Assembly: GCA_038237225.1 (NCBI GenBank)
Contig: JBBRYX010000016.1
Span: forward strand, 1-64,000
DNA: 64,000 nucleotides
Reading direction: 5' to 3'
Source: DASVUC01 sp038237225
Lineage (GTDB): Bacteria; Planctomycetota; Phycisphaerae; Tepidisphaerales; Tepidisphaeraceae
The notes beneath the pieces are model-generated. The model worked only from the letters and a program-made list of their open reading frames with translations, searched no databases and had not been told where the DNA came from. Each line of letters begins with the position of its first letter. Positions within the stretch are counted from its first letter, which is position 1. The position numbers and the translations under genes were made by a program. Positions 16,082 through 24,548 of the stretch are shown in pieces.

Positions 16082-17801
16082 AATTGACGCGGACATCCTG
16101 ATCATCGGCGCCGGTGGCGCCGGACTTCTCGCCGCGCTGCATGCGACGACGATCAACCCCGCGCTGAAGATTTTGATCGTGGTGAAGGGATTGCTCGGGC
16201 AATCCGGCTGCACGCGAATGGTGCAGGGCGGGTACAATTGCGTGCTCAACTCTGCCGACTCCTGCCAGAAGCATTTTGAGGACACGATCAAGGGCGGCCA
16301 GTATCTGAACAACCAGGATCTGGCGTGGGCGCTCGTGAACGATTCGCCCGATCGGATCATCGAGCTCGAGAATCGCGTCGGCTGCTTGTTCGATCGCAAT
16401 CCGGACGGAACGATTCACCAGAAGCCCTTCGCGGGTCAATCGTTCGATCGAACGGTTCACAAGGGGGATCTCACCGGCATCGAGATCATGTCCAACCTGC
16501 GAGATTGGACGATCGAGCAGCCGAACATTTCGGTGCTGGAGGAAACGCGCGGGCTGGATCTCTTGATGGATGAAGGCCGTTGCGTCGGCGCGGTGCTGCT
16601 GGACAATCGCCGCGGGCGATTCATTTCGGTCAAAGCCCGCGCGACGCTGCTGGCGACGGGGGCAGGCGCGACGATGTACGAGATTTCCTCTCCAAGCCTG
16701 GAGAAGTCGGGCGATGGGCAGGCGATGGCTTATCGGCAGAATGCCGAGTTCATCGACATGGAGATGATGCAGTTTCATCCCACCGGGTTGCTCGTCGGCA
16801 AATCCATCGCGACCGGCGGATTACTCGAGGAAGGCCTGCGCGGCGCCGGCGCTCGTCTCTATAACAACGTCGGCGAGCGCTTCATGGAAAAATATTCACC
16901 GGACAAGCTGGAGCGATCCACGCGCGATGTGGTTTCGCGCTCCAGCTACATGGAGATCATGGCCGGGCGCGGGACGCCCAGCGGCGGGGTCCTGATCGAT
17001 GCCACCCACATGGGGGATAAGTTCCTGCTCGATAATTTCCGGGGCATGGTGGATCGCTGCCGGGAGTATGGGTTTGATCTGCTCCATTCCCGAGTGGAAG
17101 TTTCACCGAGCGCGCACTATCACATGGGCGGGATTAAGATCGATGTGGATTGTCACACGAGCATCGACGGGCTGTTCGCCGCGGGCGAGGACGCGGGCGG
17201 CGTGCATGGTGGAAATCGCCTCGGTGGGAACGGCGTCGCGGATTCGATCGTCTTTGGCGCCCGTGCCGGCGATGCAATGACGCCGTACGCGGTTCGATCC
17301 AACCCCGGAAACTATTCTTCGGCTCAAGCCAGGGAAATCTGCCATCGCTGGATGCAGATGCTGGACCGCAAGGAAGGCGAAAATCCCTTCAAGCTGCGCG
17401 CGGATCTGGAGCGCACGATGTGGCATAAAGTAGGCGTTGTCCGCAACGGCCGTGACATGGCCGAGGGCATTGATGATCTGGTGAACCTGCGCGAGCGGAT
17501 CAAGTCCGCCTCCGGCGCCGGCAGCGCCGTCTATAATGCCAGGTGGAACGAGGCAATGAACACCGAAAACCTCGCCTGCATCGCGGACATGATCGCGCGC
17601 AGCGCACTACTCCGCGAAGAATCGCGCGGCGCCCATTATCGTTCGGATTTTCCTGAACGAGATGTCACCTGGCTGAAAAATATCTGCATGAAGCCCGACG
17701 AGGGCGACTTCAAGATCTGGCACACGCCCGTGAAGTTCACGCGCATGACGCCGCCCGAATTAAAAGAACAGGACAGAGATCTCCAGCCCGCTGGAGTGTG
17801 A
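16065..17801 (+). CDS. sdhA: succinate dehydrogenase/fumarate reductase flavoprotein
   Basis: Catalytic subunit of 578 residues that oxidises succinate to fumarate with covalent FAD. The FAD Rossmann motif IIGAGGAGLLAALHA opens the protein. FDRTVHKGD, HPTG, HYHMGGIKIDVDCHTSIDGL and GLFAAGEDAGGVHGGNRLGGN are the family landmarks. Translation likely begins at a TTG (16065) with gaagga upstream. The gene order B-C-D-A differs from the usual C-D-A-B. Confidence 0.93.
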   Translation: MLPFDEIDADILIIGAGGAGLLAALHATTINPALKILIVVKGLLGQSGCTRMVQGGYNCVLNSADSCQKHFEDTIKGGQYLNNQDLAWALVNDSPDRIIELENRVGCLFDRNPDGTIHQKPFAGQSFDRTVHKGDLTGIEIMSNLRDWTIEQPNISVLEETRGLDLLMDEGRCVGAVLLDNRRGRFISVKARATLLATGAGATMYEISSPSLEKSGDGQAMAYRQNAEFIDMEMMQFHPTGLLVGKSIATGGLLEEGLRGAGARLYNNVGERFMEKYSPDKLERSTRDVVSRSSYMEIMAGRGTPSGGVLIDATHMGDKFLLDNFRGMVDRCREYGFDLLHSRVEVSPSAHYHMGGIKIDVDCHTSIDGLFAAGEDAGGVHGGNRLGGNGVADSIVFGARAGDAMTPYAVRSNPGNYSSAQAREICHRWMQMLDRKEGENPFKLRADLERTMWHKVGVVRNGRDMAEGIDDLVNLRERIKSASGAGSAVYNARWNEAMNTENLACIADMIARSALLREESRGAHYRSDFPERDVTWLKNICMKPDEGDFKIWHTPVKFTRMTPPELKEQDRDLQPAGV

Positions 17802-17812
17802 CAACAATAAGA

Positions 17813-17898
17813 TTCACCATGGAGGTCACGGAGGTTCACGGAGGAAATTCATTAGAGATTTTGTCTTCTCCGTGTTCCTCCGTGCTCTCCGTGGTGAA
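17813..17898. repeat. large inverted repeat between sdhA and the fumarase gene
   Basis: Left arm (17813-17844) and right arm (17868-17898) are built of cacggagg-type words in opposite orientation and could pair over about 30 bp with a few mismatches, leaving a loop of about 24 bases. The element starts 11 bp after the sdhA stop. It may separate the sdh transcript from the fumarase gene or act as a processing site. Related words occur at 20303-20335 and 29065-29087. Confidence 0.75.
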
Positions 17899-17918
17899 TA
17901 AGAATTTGAGGAGTCCCC

Positions 17919-18830
17919 ATGACCCTAATGCTGACCGATACGCTGTACGACACGATCGAAGAAGCCTGCCGCGATCTCTACATCCGGGCGCTGAAGGACA
18001 TTCCGCAGGACGTTCGCATCGGCCTGAAGAAGGGCTACGACGCCGAGAGCGCGGCCAATCAGAAGACAGCGTCGAAGGTGATGCTGACGGTCCTGGAAAA
18101 TATCAAGCTCGCCGATGAAAAGGACATGATGGTCTGCCAGGACACGGGTTTGGCGATCTACAAGGTTCTCATCGGCCAGAAGTTCGCGCACAACCTCGAC
18201 ATGGTCGAGGTGAAGAAGCGGATCCGCATCGCCTGCGAGCGCGCGACCAAAGAGCACCCGTTGCGCTCCAACACCGTGCACCCCCTCACGCGCAAGAACA
18301 CGCAGACCAACACCGGTCAGGGAATCCCGGTGATCAAGGTCGATTTCGTCCCCGATTCTGACAAGCTCGAAATCTGGATGGCGCCCAAGGGATCGGGCTC
18401 GGAGAACATGAGCTTCCTGCGCATGCTCAAGCCCGCCGACGGAATCAAAGCGGTGAAGAAGTACGTGCTGGAATGCGTCTTCGATTCCGGCGCCAATCCC
18501 TGCCCTCCCACCATCGTCGGCATCGGCCTCGGTGGCACCAGCGACGTCGCCGCCGCGATGGCGAAGGAAGCCAGTTGCTTCCGCAAAGTCGGCACCCACA
18601 GCCCCGATCCGCTGATCGCGCAGCTTGAGCACGAGCTGCTCGAGCTGATCAACCAGACCGGCATTGGCCCGCAGGGCCTGGGCGGCGTCACGACCGCAAT
18701 GGCGGTCAACATCGAGTGGGCCCACACGCACATCAGCCAGCTCCCGGTCGCCGTGAACATGCAATGCTGGCGCGGCGAACGCGCCTGCGCAACGATCGAC
18801 GGTGATGGCAACATCGTTTATTCGGATTAA
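17919..18830 (+). CDS. class I fumarate hydratase, alpha subunit/N-terminal type
   Basis: Hydrates fumarate to malate with a [4Fe-4S] cluster; 303 residues, the size of the alpha subunit of two-part enzymes. The cluster cysteines are Cys73 (VCQDTG), Cys195 (GANPCPP) and Cys283 (MQCWRGERA). GIGLGGTSDVAAAMAKEA is also typical. It follows sdhA, so two consecutive TCA-cycle steps sit together. The beta subunit expected directly downstream is absent from this window. L-tartrate dehydratase alpha is the main alternative. Confidence 0.87.
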   Translation: MTLMLTDTLYDTIEEACRDLYIRALKDIPQDVRIGLKKGYDAESAANQKTASKVMLTVLENIKLADEKDMMVCQDTGLAIYKVLIGQKFAHNLDMVEVKKRIRIACERATKEHPLRSNTVHPLTRKNTQTNTGQGIPVIKVDFVPDSDKLEIWMAPKGSGSENMSFLRMLKPADGIKAVKKYVLECVFDSGANPCPPTIVGIGLGGTSDVAAAMAKEASCFRKVGTHSPDPLIAQLEHELLELINQTGIGPQGLGGVTTAMAVNIEWAHTHISQLPVAVNMQCWRGERACATIDGDGNIVYSD

Positions 18831-18854
18831 CGATCGGGTGATCGGGTCATTGAC

Positions 18855-19123
18855 GATTGGGACCTCTGAATAACCATCCTCAACTCGCGAATTCCAAGCG
18901 GCGGGGTCGCTTCAGCGATCATGGCTTTGAGTTATACAGAGGTCGCGATTGACGACCGGCATGGGGACAGGCGCCATTTCCAACAAACACGGCAAGCGGA
19001 GCCAGTCCCCGGCTCTTGCCTCCGGCACTCCCCCCAGCTACATTTTCCCCAAATAAACCCACGGCAAACAGCGGCGTGGTCGCTTCACCGACCATCGTCT
19101 TGGAATTATTCAGAGGTCCCAAT
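18855..19123. repeat. composite repetitive element in the spacer
   Basis: The ends carry an inverted copy of about 19 bp (gattgggacctctgaataa versus ttattcagaggtcccaatt). Inside are two direct copies of a ~50-bp word: ggtcgcttcagcgatcatgg... at about 18905 and ggtcgcttcaccgaccatcg... at about 19078, both ending in a cagaggtc motif. Between them ggggacaggcgcc and ggagccagtcccc form another hairpin (18965-19012). No gene is recognisable in 18831-19149. Confidence 0.65.
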
Positions 19124-19149
19124 TAGGGAAGCAGAAAGAAATCAGTGCC

Positions 19150-20292
19150 ATGAGCACAGAGAACCCCCCCGCCTCGAAAATCCCCGCCCCCCCCGTCTCT
19201 CCTGACTCCGACACCATCGAAACCGAAGAGCAGTCGCAGGAGACCACCCAGCCGACGCGACAACTGGATGAGAACGATTACGACAAGGTCAACCAGCAGG
19301 CCGAAAGCCTCGTCGCCAACCTGTCGAAACTGCCCGATGGCGATCTTGTCGGTGAAGTGGTCGTCAACGCGCTCAAACTCCTGCGCGACAAGACCAACCG
19401 CGGCGATATCAAACTGATCAACAAGAGCTTCAAGGAACTCCGCTACGCGCTGCGGATCTTCGCGCCGTATCGCGATACACGAAAGGTGTCGATCTTCGGA
19501 TCGGCGCGCACGCCGGAATCCCACGCGGATTACGCCCAGGCCGCCGCCTTCGGCAAGCAGATGGCGTCCGCCGGCTGGATGGTCATCACCGGCGCCGGTG
19601 GCGGAATCATGGCCGCCGGCCACGGCGGCGCAGGCGCCGACCCCTCCTTCGGCCTCGCTATCCGACTCCCCTTCGAACAGGCGACCAACACCTTCATCGC
19701 CAACGACCCCAAACTCATCAATTTCAAGTACTTCTTCACCCGCAAGCTCATGTTCGTCCGATCCAGTCACGCCATCGCGCTGTTCCCCGGCGGATTCGGA
19801 ACCATGGATGAAGGCTTCGAGGTCCTCACCCTGATCCAGACCGGGAAAGCCGTCCCGATGCCCATCGTGTTCGTCGATCGCCCGGGCGGCAACTACTGGT
19901 CGATGTGGCAGGACTACGTCGAAAAGCAACTCCTCGAGCGCGGCCTCATCGGCCCGCACGATCTCGCGCTCTACAAGATCACCGACAACGTCGAAGAAGC
20001 CGTGCAGGAAGTCACGAAGTTCTACAGCAACTTCCACTCGATCCGCTACACGCGCGAAGACCTCGTCATCCGCCTGCACCGCAAGCCCAACGACAAAGAG
20101 CTGGCGGATATCTCCAGCGAATTCAAGGACATCAAGCCCCGGGGCGAGTTCCGCGTCAGCGGCCCGCTCCCCATCGAGCGCGATGAACCCGCCCTCGACA
20201 ACCTCCACCGCCTCGTCTTTGCCTTCAACCGCCGCGACCACGGCCGCCTGCGCATGCTGATCAACCGGTTGAACGAGATCCCGGAGCGATAG
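19150..20292 (+). CDS. LOG-family protein (TIGR00730-like)
   Basis: A 380-residue protein whose core (residues ~110-290) has the lysine-decarboxylase-like/LOG fold: VSIFGSARTP, GWMVITGAGGGIMAAGHGGA and the signature PGGFGTMDEGFE (213-224). LOG proteins are nucleoside-5'-monophosphate phosphoribohydrolases that release cytokinin-type bases; many bacterial members are uncharacterised. It has an extra acidic N-terminus of about 60 residues and a ~90-residue C-terminal extension, making it longer than the ~190-residue minimal enzymes. Confidence 0.88.
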   Translation: MSTENPPASKIPAPPVSPDSDTIETEEQSQETTQPTRQLDENDYDKVNQQAESLVANLSKLPDGDLVGEVVVNALKLLRDKTNRGDIKLINKSFKELRYALRIFAPYRDTRKVSIFGSARTPESHADYAQAAAFGKQMASAGWMVITGAGGGIMAAGHGGAGADPSFGLAIRLPFEQATNTFIANDPKLINFKYFFTRKLMFVRSSHAIALFPGGFGTMDEGFEVLTLIQTGKAVPMPIVFVDRPGGNYWSMWQDYVEKQLLERGLIGPHDLALYKITDNVEEAVQEVTKFYSNFHSIRYTREDLVIRLHRKPNDKELADISSEFKDIKPRGEFRVSGPLPIERDEPALDNLHRLVFAFNRRDHGRLRMLINRLNEIPER

Positions 20293-20370
20293 ATCCCAAT
20301 CCATTCACCACGGAGATCACCGAAGAACACGGAAAATTCGGTGACTTCTTGAACAAAACATCCGTGGTAA

Positions 20371-20449
20371 ACGGATCAAGCGGAAATCTCAAATCAAGAC
20401 GGCCCGGCGGGGGAATAGGGTTGAGTGGGTTGGGTCGGGGAGGGTACAT
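20371..20449. repeat. dispersed ~77-bp repeat, copy 1
   Basis: Shares about 80% of its bases with 29465-29539, including agcggaaa, gacgg, ccggcgg and agggttgagtgg. The two copies differ by a 3-bp gap. Read on the minus strand from 20450, both copies keep one open frame beginning Met-Tyr and rich in Pro and Arg. I cannot tell whether a peptide is made. Confidence 0.6.
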
Positions 20450-20465
20450 GGAATGATGCTGCACG

Positions 20466-20559
20466 AAACCAAAATGACGAAAGAAGTCCGAAATCCGAAT
20501 GACGAACAAGCCCTATTCGGGCTTCGTCATTCGTCATTCGGGTTTCGTCATTCTGGTTT
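20466..20559. repeat. heptamer hairpin (cgtcatt family)
   Basis: Left arm carries aatgacgaa words and right arm ttcgtcattcgtcattcggg words, so 7-bp repeats face each other around an inner hairpin aagccc-tattc-gggctt. It lies between the convergent LOG gene and the unknown gene on the minus strand, where it could end transcription in both directions. Confidence 0.75.
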
Positions 20560-20591
20560 GATGCAACAAACAACTGACCACGCACCACGGA

Positions 20592-20987
20592 CTAAACCAG
20601 CGTCAGGTCGCCAAGCCCCGCGTTGATCGAAGCGCCATCCGTCGTCTTGACCTTGGGCGGAATGCTCGCGAGGTCGTAGAACCAGCCGTTGCCGTAGTCC
20701 TGCGGCGCGACGTTCATGACGACTTGAATGATCTGCGCGCCGACGAGCACGCCCGAAACGCCAATCGTCTCTTCCGGCCCGCCTTCCTCGTGAAGCGTGA
20801 ACATTTCAAACGTCGCCCCGCTCTCCAGCATGATCGCTCGATCGAAGTGCCACAGGGTCTGCGTGTCGCCGAAGCTCCCGGTGACGAGAATCACGTTCGC
20901 GGGAACGGGCGCGGGCGGCGCGGGCGGAGGCCGGACCCCGTGCGGCTGGCGATTCTTCCGGCGTCGGGGAGGGCGTTTGAGGAACAT
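20592..20987 (-). CDS. hypothetical protein
   Basis: A 131-residue protein I do not recognise. It opens with a basic, Pro-rich segment (FLKRPPRRRKNRQPHGVRPP, residues 2-21), followed by a probably beta-rich domain with FGDTQTLWHFDRAIMLESGA and VLVGAQIIQVVMNVAPQDYG. No signal peptide is evident. It lies downstream of another unknown gene on the same strand, separated by a heptamer hairpin. Confidence 0.5.
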   Translation of the reverse strand: MFLKRPPRRRKNRQPHGVRPPPAPPAPVPANVILVTGSFGDTQTLWHFDRAIMLESGATFEMFTLHEEGGPEETIGVSGVLVGAQIIQVVMNVAPQDYGNGWFYDLASIPPKVKTTDGASINAGLGDLTLV

Positions 20988-20995
20988 GGTGGTTT

Positions 20996-21080
20996 AGCTT
21001 TCAGCCGTCAGCCATCAGCTCTCAGCCAGAGTTTTTAATGTCTTCTCTGGCTGATGGCTGACAGCTGATAGCTGATGGCT
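20996..21080. repeat. heptamer hairpin (tcagcnn family)
   Basis: Two 36-bp arms (20996-21031 and 21045-21080), each made of tcagcNN heptamers, pair at about 28 of 36 positions around a T-rich centre. The mismatches fall on the two variable bases of each heptamer. It fills the whole spacer between two co-directional genes on the minus strand. Confidence 0.82.
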
Positions 21081-21088
21081 CCTTATCT

Positions 21089-21760
21089 TTAAGCCGCGAC
21101 GCTCCCCGTGATCGGGTTGCTCACCGGGCCGCTCTCGCCCCGGCGGTTGACCCAGCGGGCGACGATCACCGCCTGCTTGTTGGCATCCGCGGCTTCGTAG
21201 CTCACGGTGAACTCGCTCTTGGAGGCCAGCCCCATGTACTCCCAGTGCTTGAGGTCCGCCGGGGGCGTGGCGCCCGGAGCGCCGATGAACGCGTACACTT
21301 CCGCGCCGATCGCGCCCGCTGGCCGCGCCCGCCGGGTCGGCGTGGTCTCATCGGCAATGAGGATCAGGTGCGACTGGCGGTCGATGCCGCGCAGGTCCAG
21401 CGCCGGCTTGGTCGCGGGCGCGGGCACCGGGCTGGGAACCACATCGCGAATCGGCAACCCCAGGTCCGTCTTTTGCGCAACCGTGACCGTCAGTGTCGCC
21501 TGCACGCGGCGGGCGAGCGAGCGCAAATCCGCGACCAGCGTCGTCCGCGCCGTTTCCTTCGCCGCGACCGTGACCGCCGTCCGCGTGCCCGGCGTGGTCG
21601 CCGTGGTCAGCGCGCTCGAGAACGCGGAAACCTGCGTCGCCAGGTTCGTGGCATCCGCCGCGACCAGTCCGAACACAAGCGGCGTCCCGCTGATTTTCGT
21701 GGAAAAGTTCTGCGCGAACGCGAGCAATTGCGCATCCACGCTGGGAATGAAATCTGCCAT
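21089..21760 (-). CDS. hypothetical protein with helical N-domain
   Basis: A 223-residue protein. Residues ~1-100 look like a helical bundle rich in Ala/Thr (VDAQLLAFAQNFSTKI, AKETARTTLVADLRSLARRV). The C-terminal half has a beta-sandwich look, KHWEYMGLASKSEFTVSYEA then QAVIVARWVNRRGESGPVS, suggestive of a fibronectin-III-like domain. Proteins of this plan occur in planctomycetes and other bacteria without assigned function. No export signal is visible. Confidence 0.55.
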   Translation of the reverse strand: MADFIPSVDAQLLAFAQNFSTKISGTPLVFGLVAADATNLATQVSAFSSALTTATTPGTRTAVTVAAKETARTTLVADLRSLARRVQATLTVTVAQKTDLGLPIRDVVPSPVPAPATKPALDLRGIDRQSHLILIADETTPTRRARPAGAIGAEVYAFIGAPGATPPADLKHWEYMGLASKSEFTVSYEAADANKQAVIVARWVNRRGESGPVSNPITGSVAA

Positions 21761-22106
21761 GTCTGGCTCCTTAAATTGATTGGGGGCGCTATTGCCCGCA
21801 ATGCTTATGTCAACGGCGAGTCTTGTAGGGGTTATGTCGGCGAAGAGGGGATGCGGGTTAAGACAGAAATCCCGAAATCAATTTAAAAAACAACGAGGAA
21901 AACCACAACCGCCGCTTCCCATCCGGCTCTTTCGGCCCCTGATTGTTGCTGTTAACCCGTTCCGCGTTCTTGCCTGTTCCGAGTTCTGAAAGGCGACTCC
22001 CAAACGGGATTACTCTCGTCTCTATGTCCTCTCTATTCATTCTTCTCCAAAAGAACTTGACAAAGCGAGAACGCTTCTGGAAGATCAGCGCAGTAAGGGA
22101 GGTTGT
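21761..22106. other. divergent intergenic region
   Basis: This 346-bp spacer separates genes leaving in opposite directions and so should hold two promoters. A perfect ttgaca occurs at about 22056-22061, but no matching -10 box is clear. agggagg just before 22107 is a strong ribosome site for the first gene of the operon. I see no gene or repeat here. Confidence 0.5.
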
Positions 22107-23075
22107 ATGGGTCCGAGAAATCCCGGGCAATGTGCGACAAATCGCCTCCGCGTGGCCCTCTGCTTCTCAATCTGTCTTATCATCGCGATTTCTGTACTCG
22201 TTGGCATCTGGCATTTTCGTTTTTCGAGCGAGACAAACGTCGCTCTGGCGAAAACTTCCGGCGATCCTCACCTCTACGCTTGGATTAAGAAATGGCAACG
22301 CTCCTCGCAATTCGGCAAGGCGGCTTCTCCCGAGAGCCGTTCTGCTTTGGAAAAGATTTTGAAGGGCACCGACCTGTCGGCGCAGGCGTTGATTGACACC
22401 GGGCGCGAAATCCACATTACTTCCGGAGATGACGTGACGACCGCCCTCATTTACGCGGCGGGCGTGCGCCAAGGGCACAAAGAATTAGCGAAAAACGCTG
22501 CCAGCGGTGCACAAGTGAGGCCACTGCTCTTTGCACTTGACAGCACCCGAGGCGTGTTCTGGAAGGTCATCGACAGCGGTCACCTTGAACTCGTTGACGA
22601 TGCCTATGTTCTATGCACCGACTTGGCGCGATGGATTCCGCCAGGCGATCCCGACTTGGAAAGCGGACGGCAACACGGCAAGATTGGTGCTGCCGGATGC
22701 CTCTATCTCAAAGGTCAGATTCAGGACGCCTTGGTCGCCATCGAACATATCGACAAACAGAAGCTGAAGGACAACGAGCGTCTCGGAGTGGAATGGATCC
22801 ACTCGCTGGCGCTTTTTGATTCTGGACGATTATTAGATGCACTTCCGAAGTTTCGGGAGATAGCGGAGCATTCTCATTTCCATCACTCCAAGGACGCTCT
22901 TCCGTTCCTGGCCCTGGCACTCGCCAGGACAGGCGATGCCGACGGAGCAAACGAAGCCTTCGACGACTGGATTCGACGGTCTCACCCAGGCGTCAAGGAA
23001 GCAGCTGCTCTCTTACGGACGATTCGGAAAGGCGCCTCCAATGAAAAGCCAATTCCCGTTGCTCAGAAAGGTTAA
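22107..23075 (+). CDS. membrane-anchored TPR-like protein
   Basis: First gene of an eight-gene operon; 322 residues. A single N-terminal membrane helix (VALCFSICLIIAISVLVGIW) follows a basic start. The rest is helical with degenerate TPR-like units near the end (GAAGCLYLKGQIQDALVAIE; PFLALALARTGDADGANEAF). The bulk should face the periplasm. No enzymatic motif is visible; a scaffolding role is a guess. It overlaps the next gene by 35 bp. Confidence 0.65.
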   Translation: MGPRNPGQCATNRLRVALCFSICLIIAISVLVGIWHFRFSSETNVALAKTSGDPHLYAWIKKWQRSSQFGKAASPESRSALEKILKGTDLSAQALIDTGREIHITSGDDVTTALIYAAGVRQGHKELAKNAASGAQVRPLLFALDSTRGVFWKVIDSGHLELVDDAYVLCTDLARWIPPGDPDLESGRQHGKIGAAGCLYLKGQIQDALVAIEHIDKQKLKDNERLGVEWIHSLALFDSGRLLDALPKFREIAEHSHFHHSKDALPFLALALARTGDADGANEAFDDWIRRSHPGVKEAAALLRTIRKGASNEKPIPVAQKG

Positions 23076-24198
23076 CTTCAAGTGGTTGTCCTTTGCTCTG
23101 CTTATCGGCATCGCCACCTTCAGCTTCACCGTAGCGGCGGTTAAGTTCCGCCATCGCACCGCAAAGCCGCAAGCGTTTGAGATTGACGGCTTGGTGGTGC
23201 CGCAGCAAATCATCGACTTAGGAACGGTGTGGAGTGATGAAGTTGTCGAGCGCACGTTCACGCTCATCAACACGGCATCCCGCGACGCCCGCATCGAATC
23301 CGCTGTGTCCGACTGTGGTTGCACAGTTGTCTCGATGCAGAAAAAGCTTCTTGCGCCCGGTGAATCGGTTGAGATCAAGATGAAGTATTGGCCCACCGCT
23401 CCGCGAAATGGTCAAGGCGCTGCGGTGCGGCGGATGACGGTGCTCAGCGTTTCGGGTCAATCCGGTCAACACGAGATTCCATTGTACCTGACCGGATTTC
23501 TCGCTCCCGATCGTTCTCTACGCGCCTTTCCCCATGTCCTCGATGAAGGCCCGCTTCTGTCCGGGACGAATCATTCCTACGTGATCCATCTGAAAGGCGA
23601 CCTGAGGATATTGCAGCAGATTCCCGACCGAATCGAGATTCAGCCGGCACAGAGCAAGCTCGTTCTAATCCCCAGCGGGCATGTTAATGATCCACAAGAG
23701 ACGATGGCGCAGAAGGACGTCACGGTGGACATAATAAAATACGCGCCGCCCAAAGATCCGGGAGAGTGGGAAAGCCAGGTTCGTTTCAGTCCAAGCGCCG
23801 CGGCGGAAGGTCTGGTTGTACGAATTCGAGGTCGATCCTCTCACAATGTCGCTTGTTCGCCCGCAAGCCTCTTGATGACCCGCGCTGCCGGCGGCGCCGC
23901 CCGCACGGCGACCCTGACGTTCAGCTGTGCCACTGGAGAATCGATTGAGCCTCAACTGATAAAAACTGATTTATCCTTGGAATATCATTGGAAGCAGGTC
24001 GTTTCCTCTGGTGCTAAGGACATTCAATCACTTCAATTGGAGGCGAAGGGTGAACGCGGGAATGAGGCGGGGGAAATATTCGTCACCTTTCGCCGCGCGG
24101 GAACAAGCATAGAGACGTTAACGATACCGGTAGTCATCATCAATGAGGAACGTTCCGCCTCGGCGGTCGGGGCAGTCACGCACCTCCAGAAATTGTGA
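23041..24198 (+). CDS. DUF1573-domain membrane-anchored protein
   Basis: A 385-residue protein with one N-terminal membrane helix (WLSFALLIGIATFSFTVAAV). A DUF1573 domain follows: IIDLGTVWSDEVVERTFTLI and SDCGCTVVSM, in which Cys92 and Cys94 make the characteristic CGC motif. DUF1573 domains have an Ig-like fold and are common in Bacteroidetes and planctomycetes, but their function is unknown. A second beta-rich part fills the remainder. The start at 23041 places the helix at the very N-terminus. Confidence 0.8.
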   Translation: MKSQFPLLRKVNFKWLSFALLIGIATFSFTVAAVKFRHRTAKPQAFEIDGLVVPQQIIDLGTVWSDEVVERTFTLINTASRDARIESAVSDCGCTVVSMQKKLLAPGESVEIKMKYWPTAPRNGQGAAVRRMTVLSVSGQSGQHEIPLYLTGFLAPDRSLRAFPHVLDEGPLLSGTNHSYVIHLKGDLRILQQIPDRIEIQPAQSKLVLIPSGHVNDPQETMAQKDVTVDIIKYAPPKDPGEWESQVRFSPSAAAEGLVVRIRGRSSHNVACSPASLLMTRAAGGAARTATLTFSCATGESIEPQLIKTDLSLEYHWKQVVSSGAKDIQSLQLEAKGERGNEAGEIFVTFRRAGTSIETLTIPVVIINEERSASAVGAVTHLQKL

Positions 24199-24208
24199 AG
24201 GAGCAAAA

Positions 24209-24538
24209 ATGTTTAGTCGGATCATGTTTATTGCGGCACTGATTGCTGCCGGAATTATTCTCGGCACCATGACCGAGCGCGTTATGGCCGTAAATCCAGG
24301 TAGAGAGGAATGTTTACCTGCGGGTGGTTGCCCGCTTCCATGCACCAATGCCGTTCTCCCCGGCGGCATATCAAGTTTTAAGATCATACCCATCGTTGGC
24401 GCTCCCCAATGTCAACTTGGCACCTCTACCTGTCCGCGCGTTCCAAACGTTCGCTGTGGCCTCGCCAGTTTTTACTCGTTGCCGAACTGCGTTGGACTCA
24501 TCGTAATGCAAGGACCCGCAGTCTGGACTGGCTGTTGA
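24209..24538 (+). CDS. exported 8-cysteine peptide
   Basis: A 109-residue protein with a signal peptide (SRIMFIAALIAAGIILGTM) and a mature part of about 80 residues containing eight cysteines at 35, 41, 45, 68, 75, 83, 94 and 109. The last residue of the protein is a cysteine. The even count suggests up to four disulfides, but other roles such as metal binding are possible. I recognise no family. Ten bases separate it from genes on both sides, in an operon that also encodes a thioredoxin-MauE fusion. gaagga gives a good ribosome site. Confidence 0.7.
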   Translation: MFSRIMFIAALIAAGIILGTMTERVMAVNPGREECLPAGGCPLPCTNAVLPGGISSFKIIPIVGAPQCQLGTSTCPRVPNVRCGLASFYSLPNCVGLIVMQGPAVWTGC

Positions 24539-24548
24539 AGAATGGAAC

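Noticed and set aside
19123..20304. 393-residue ORF opposite the LOG gene
   Set aside because: Antisense shadow rich in Gly, Val and Asp typical of high-GC complements; the LOG motifs decide for the plus strand.
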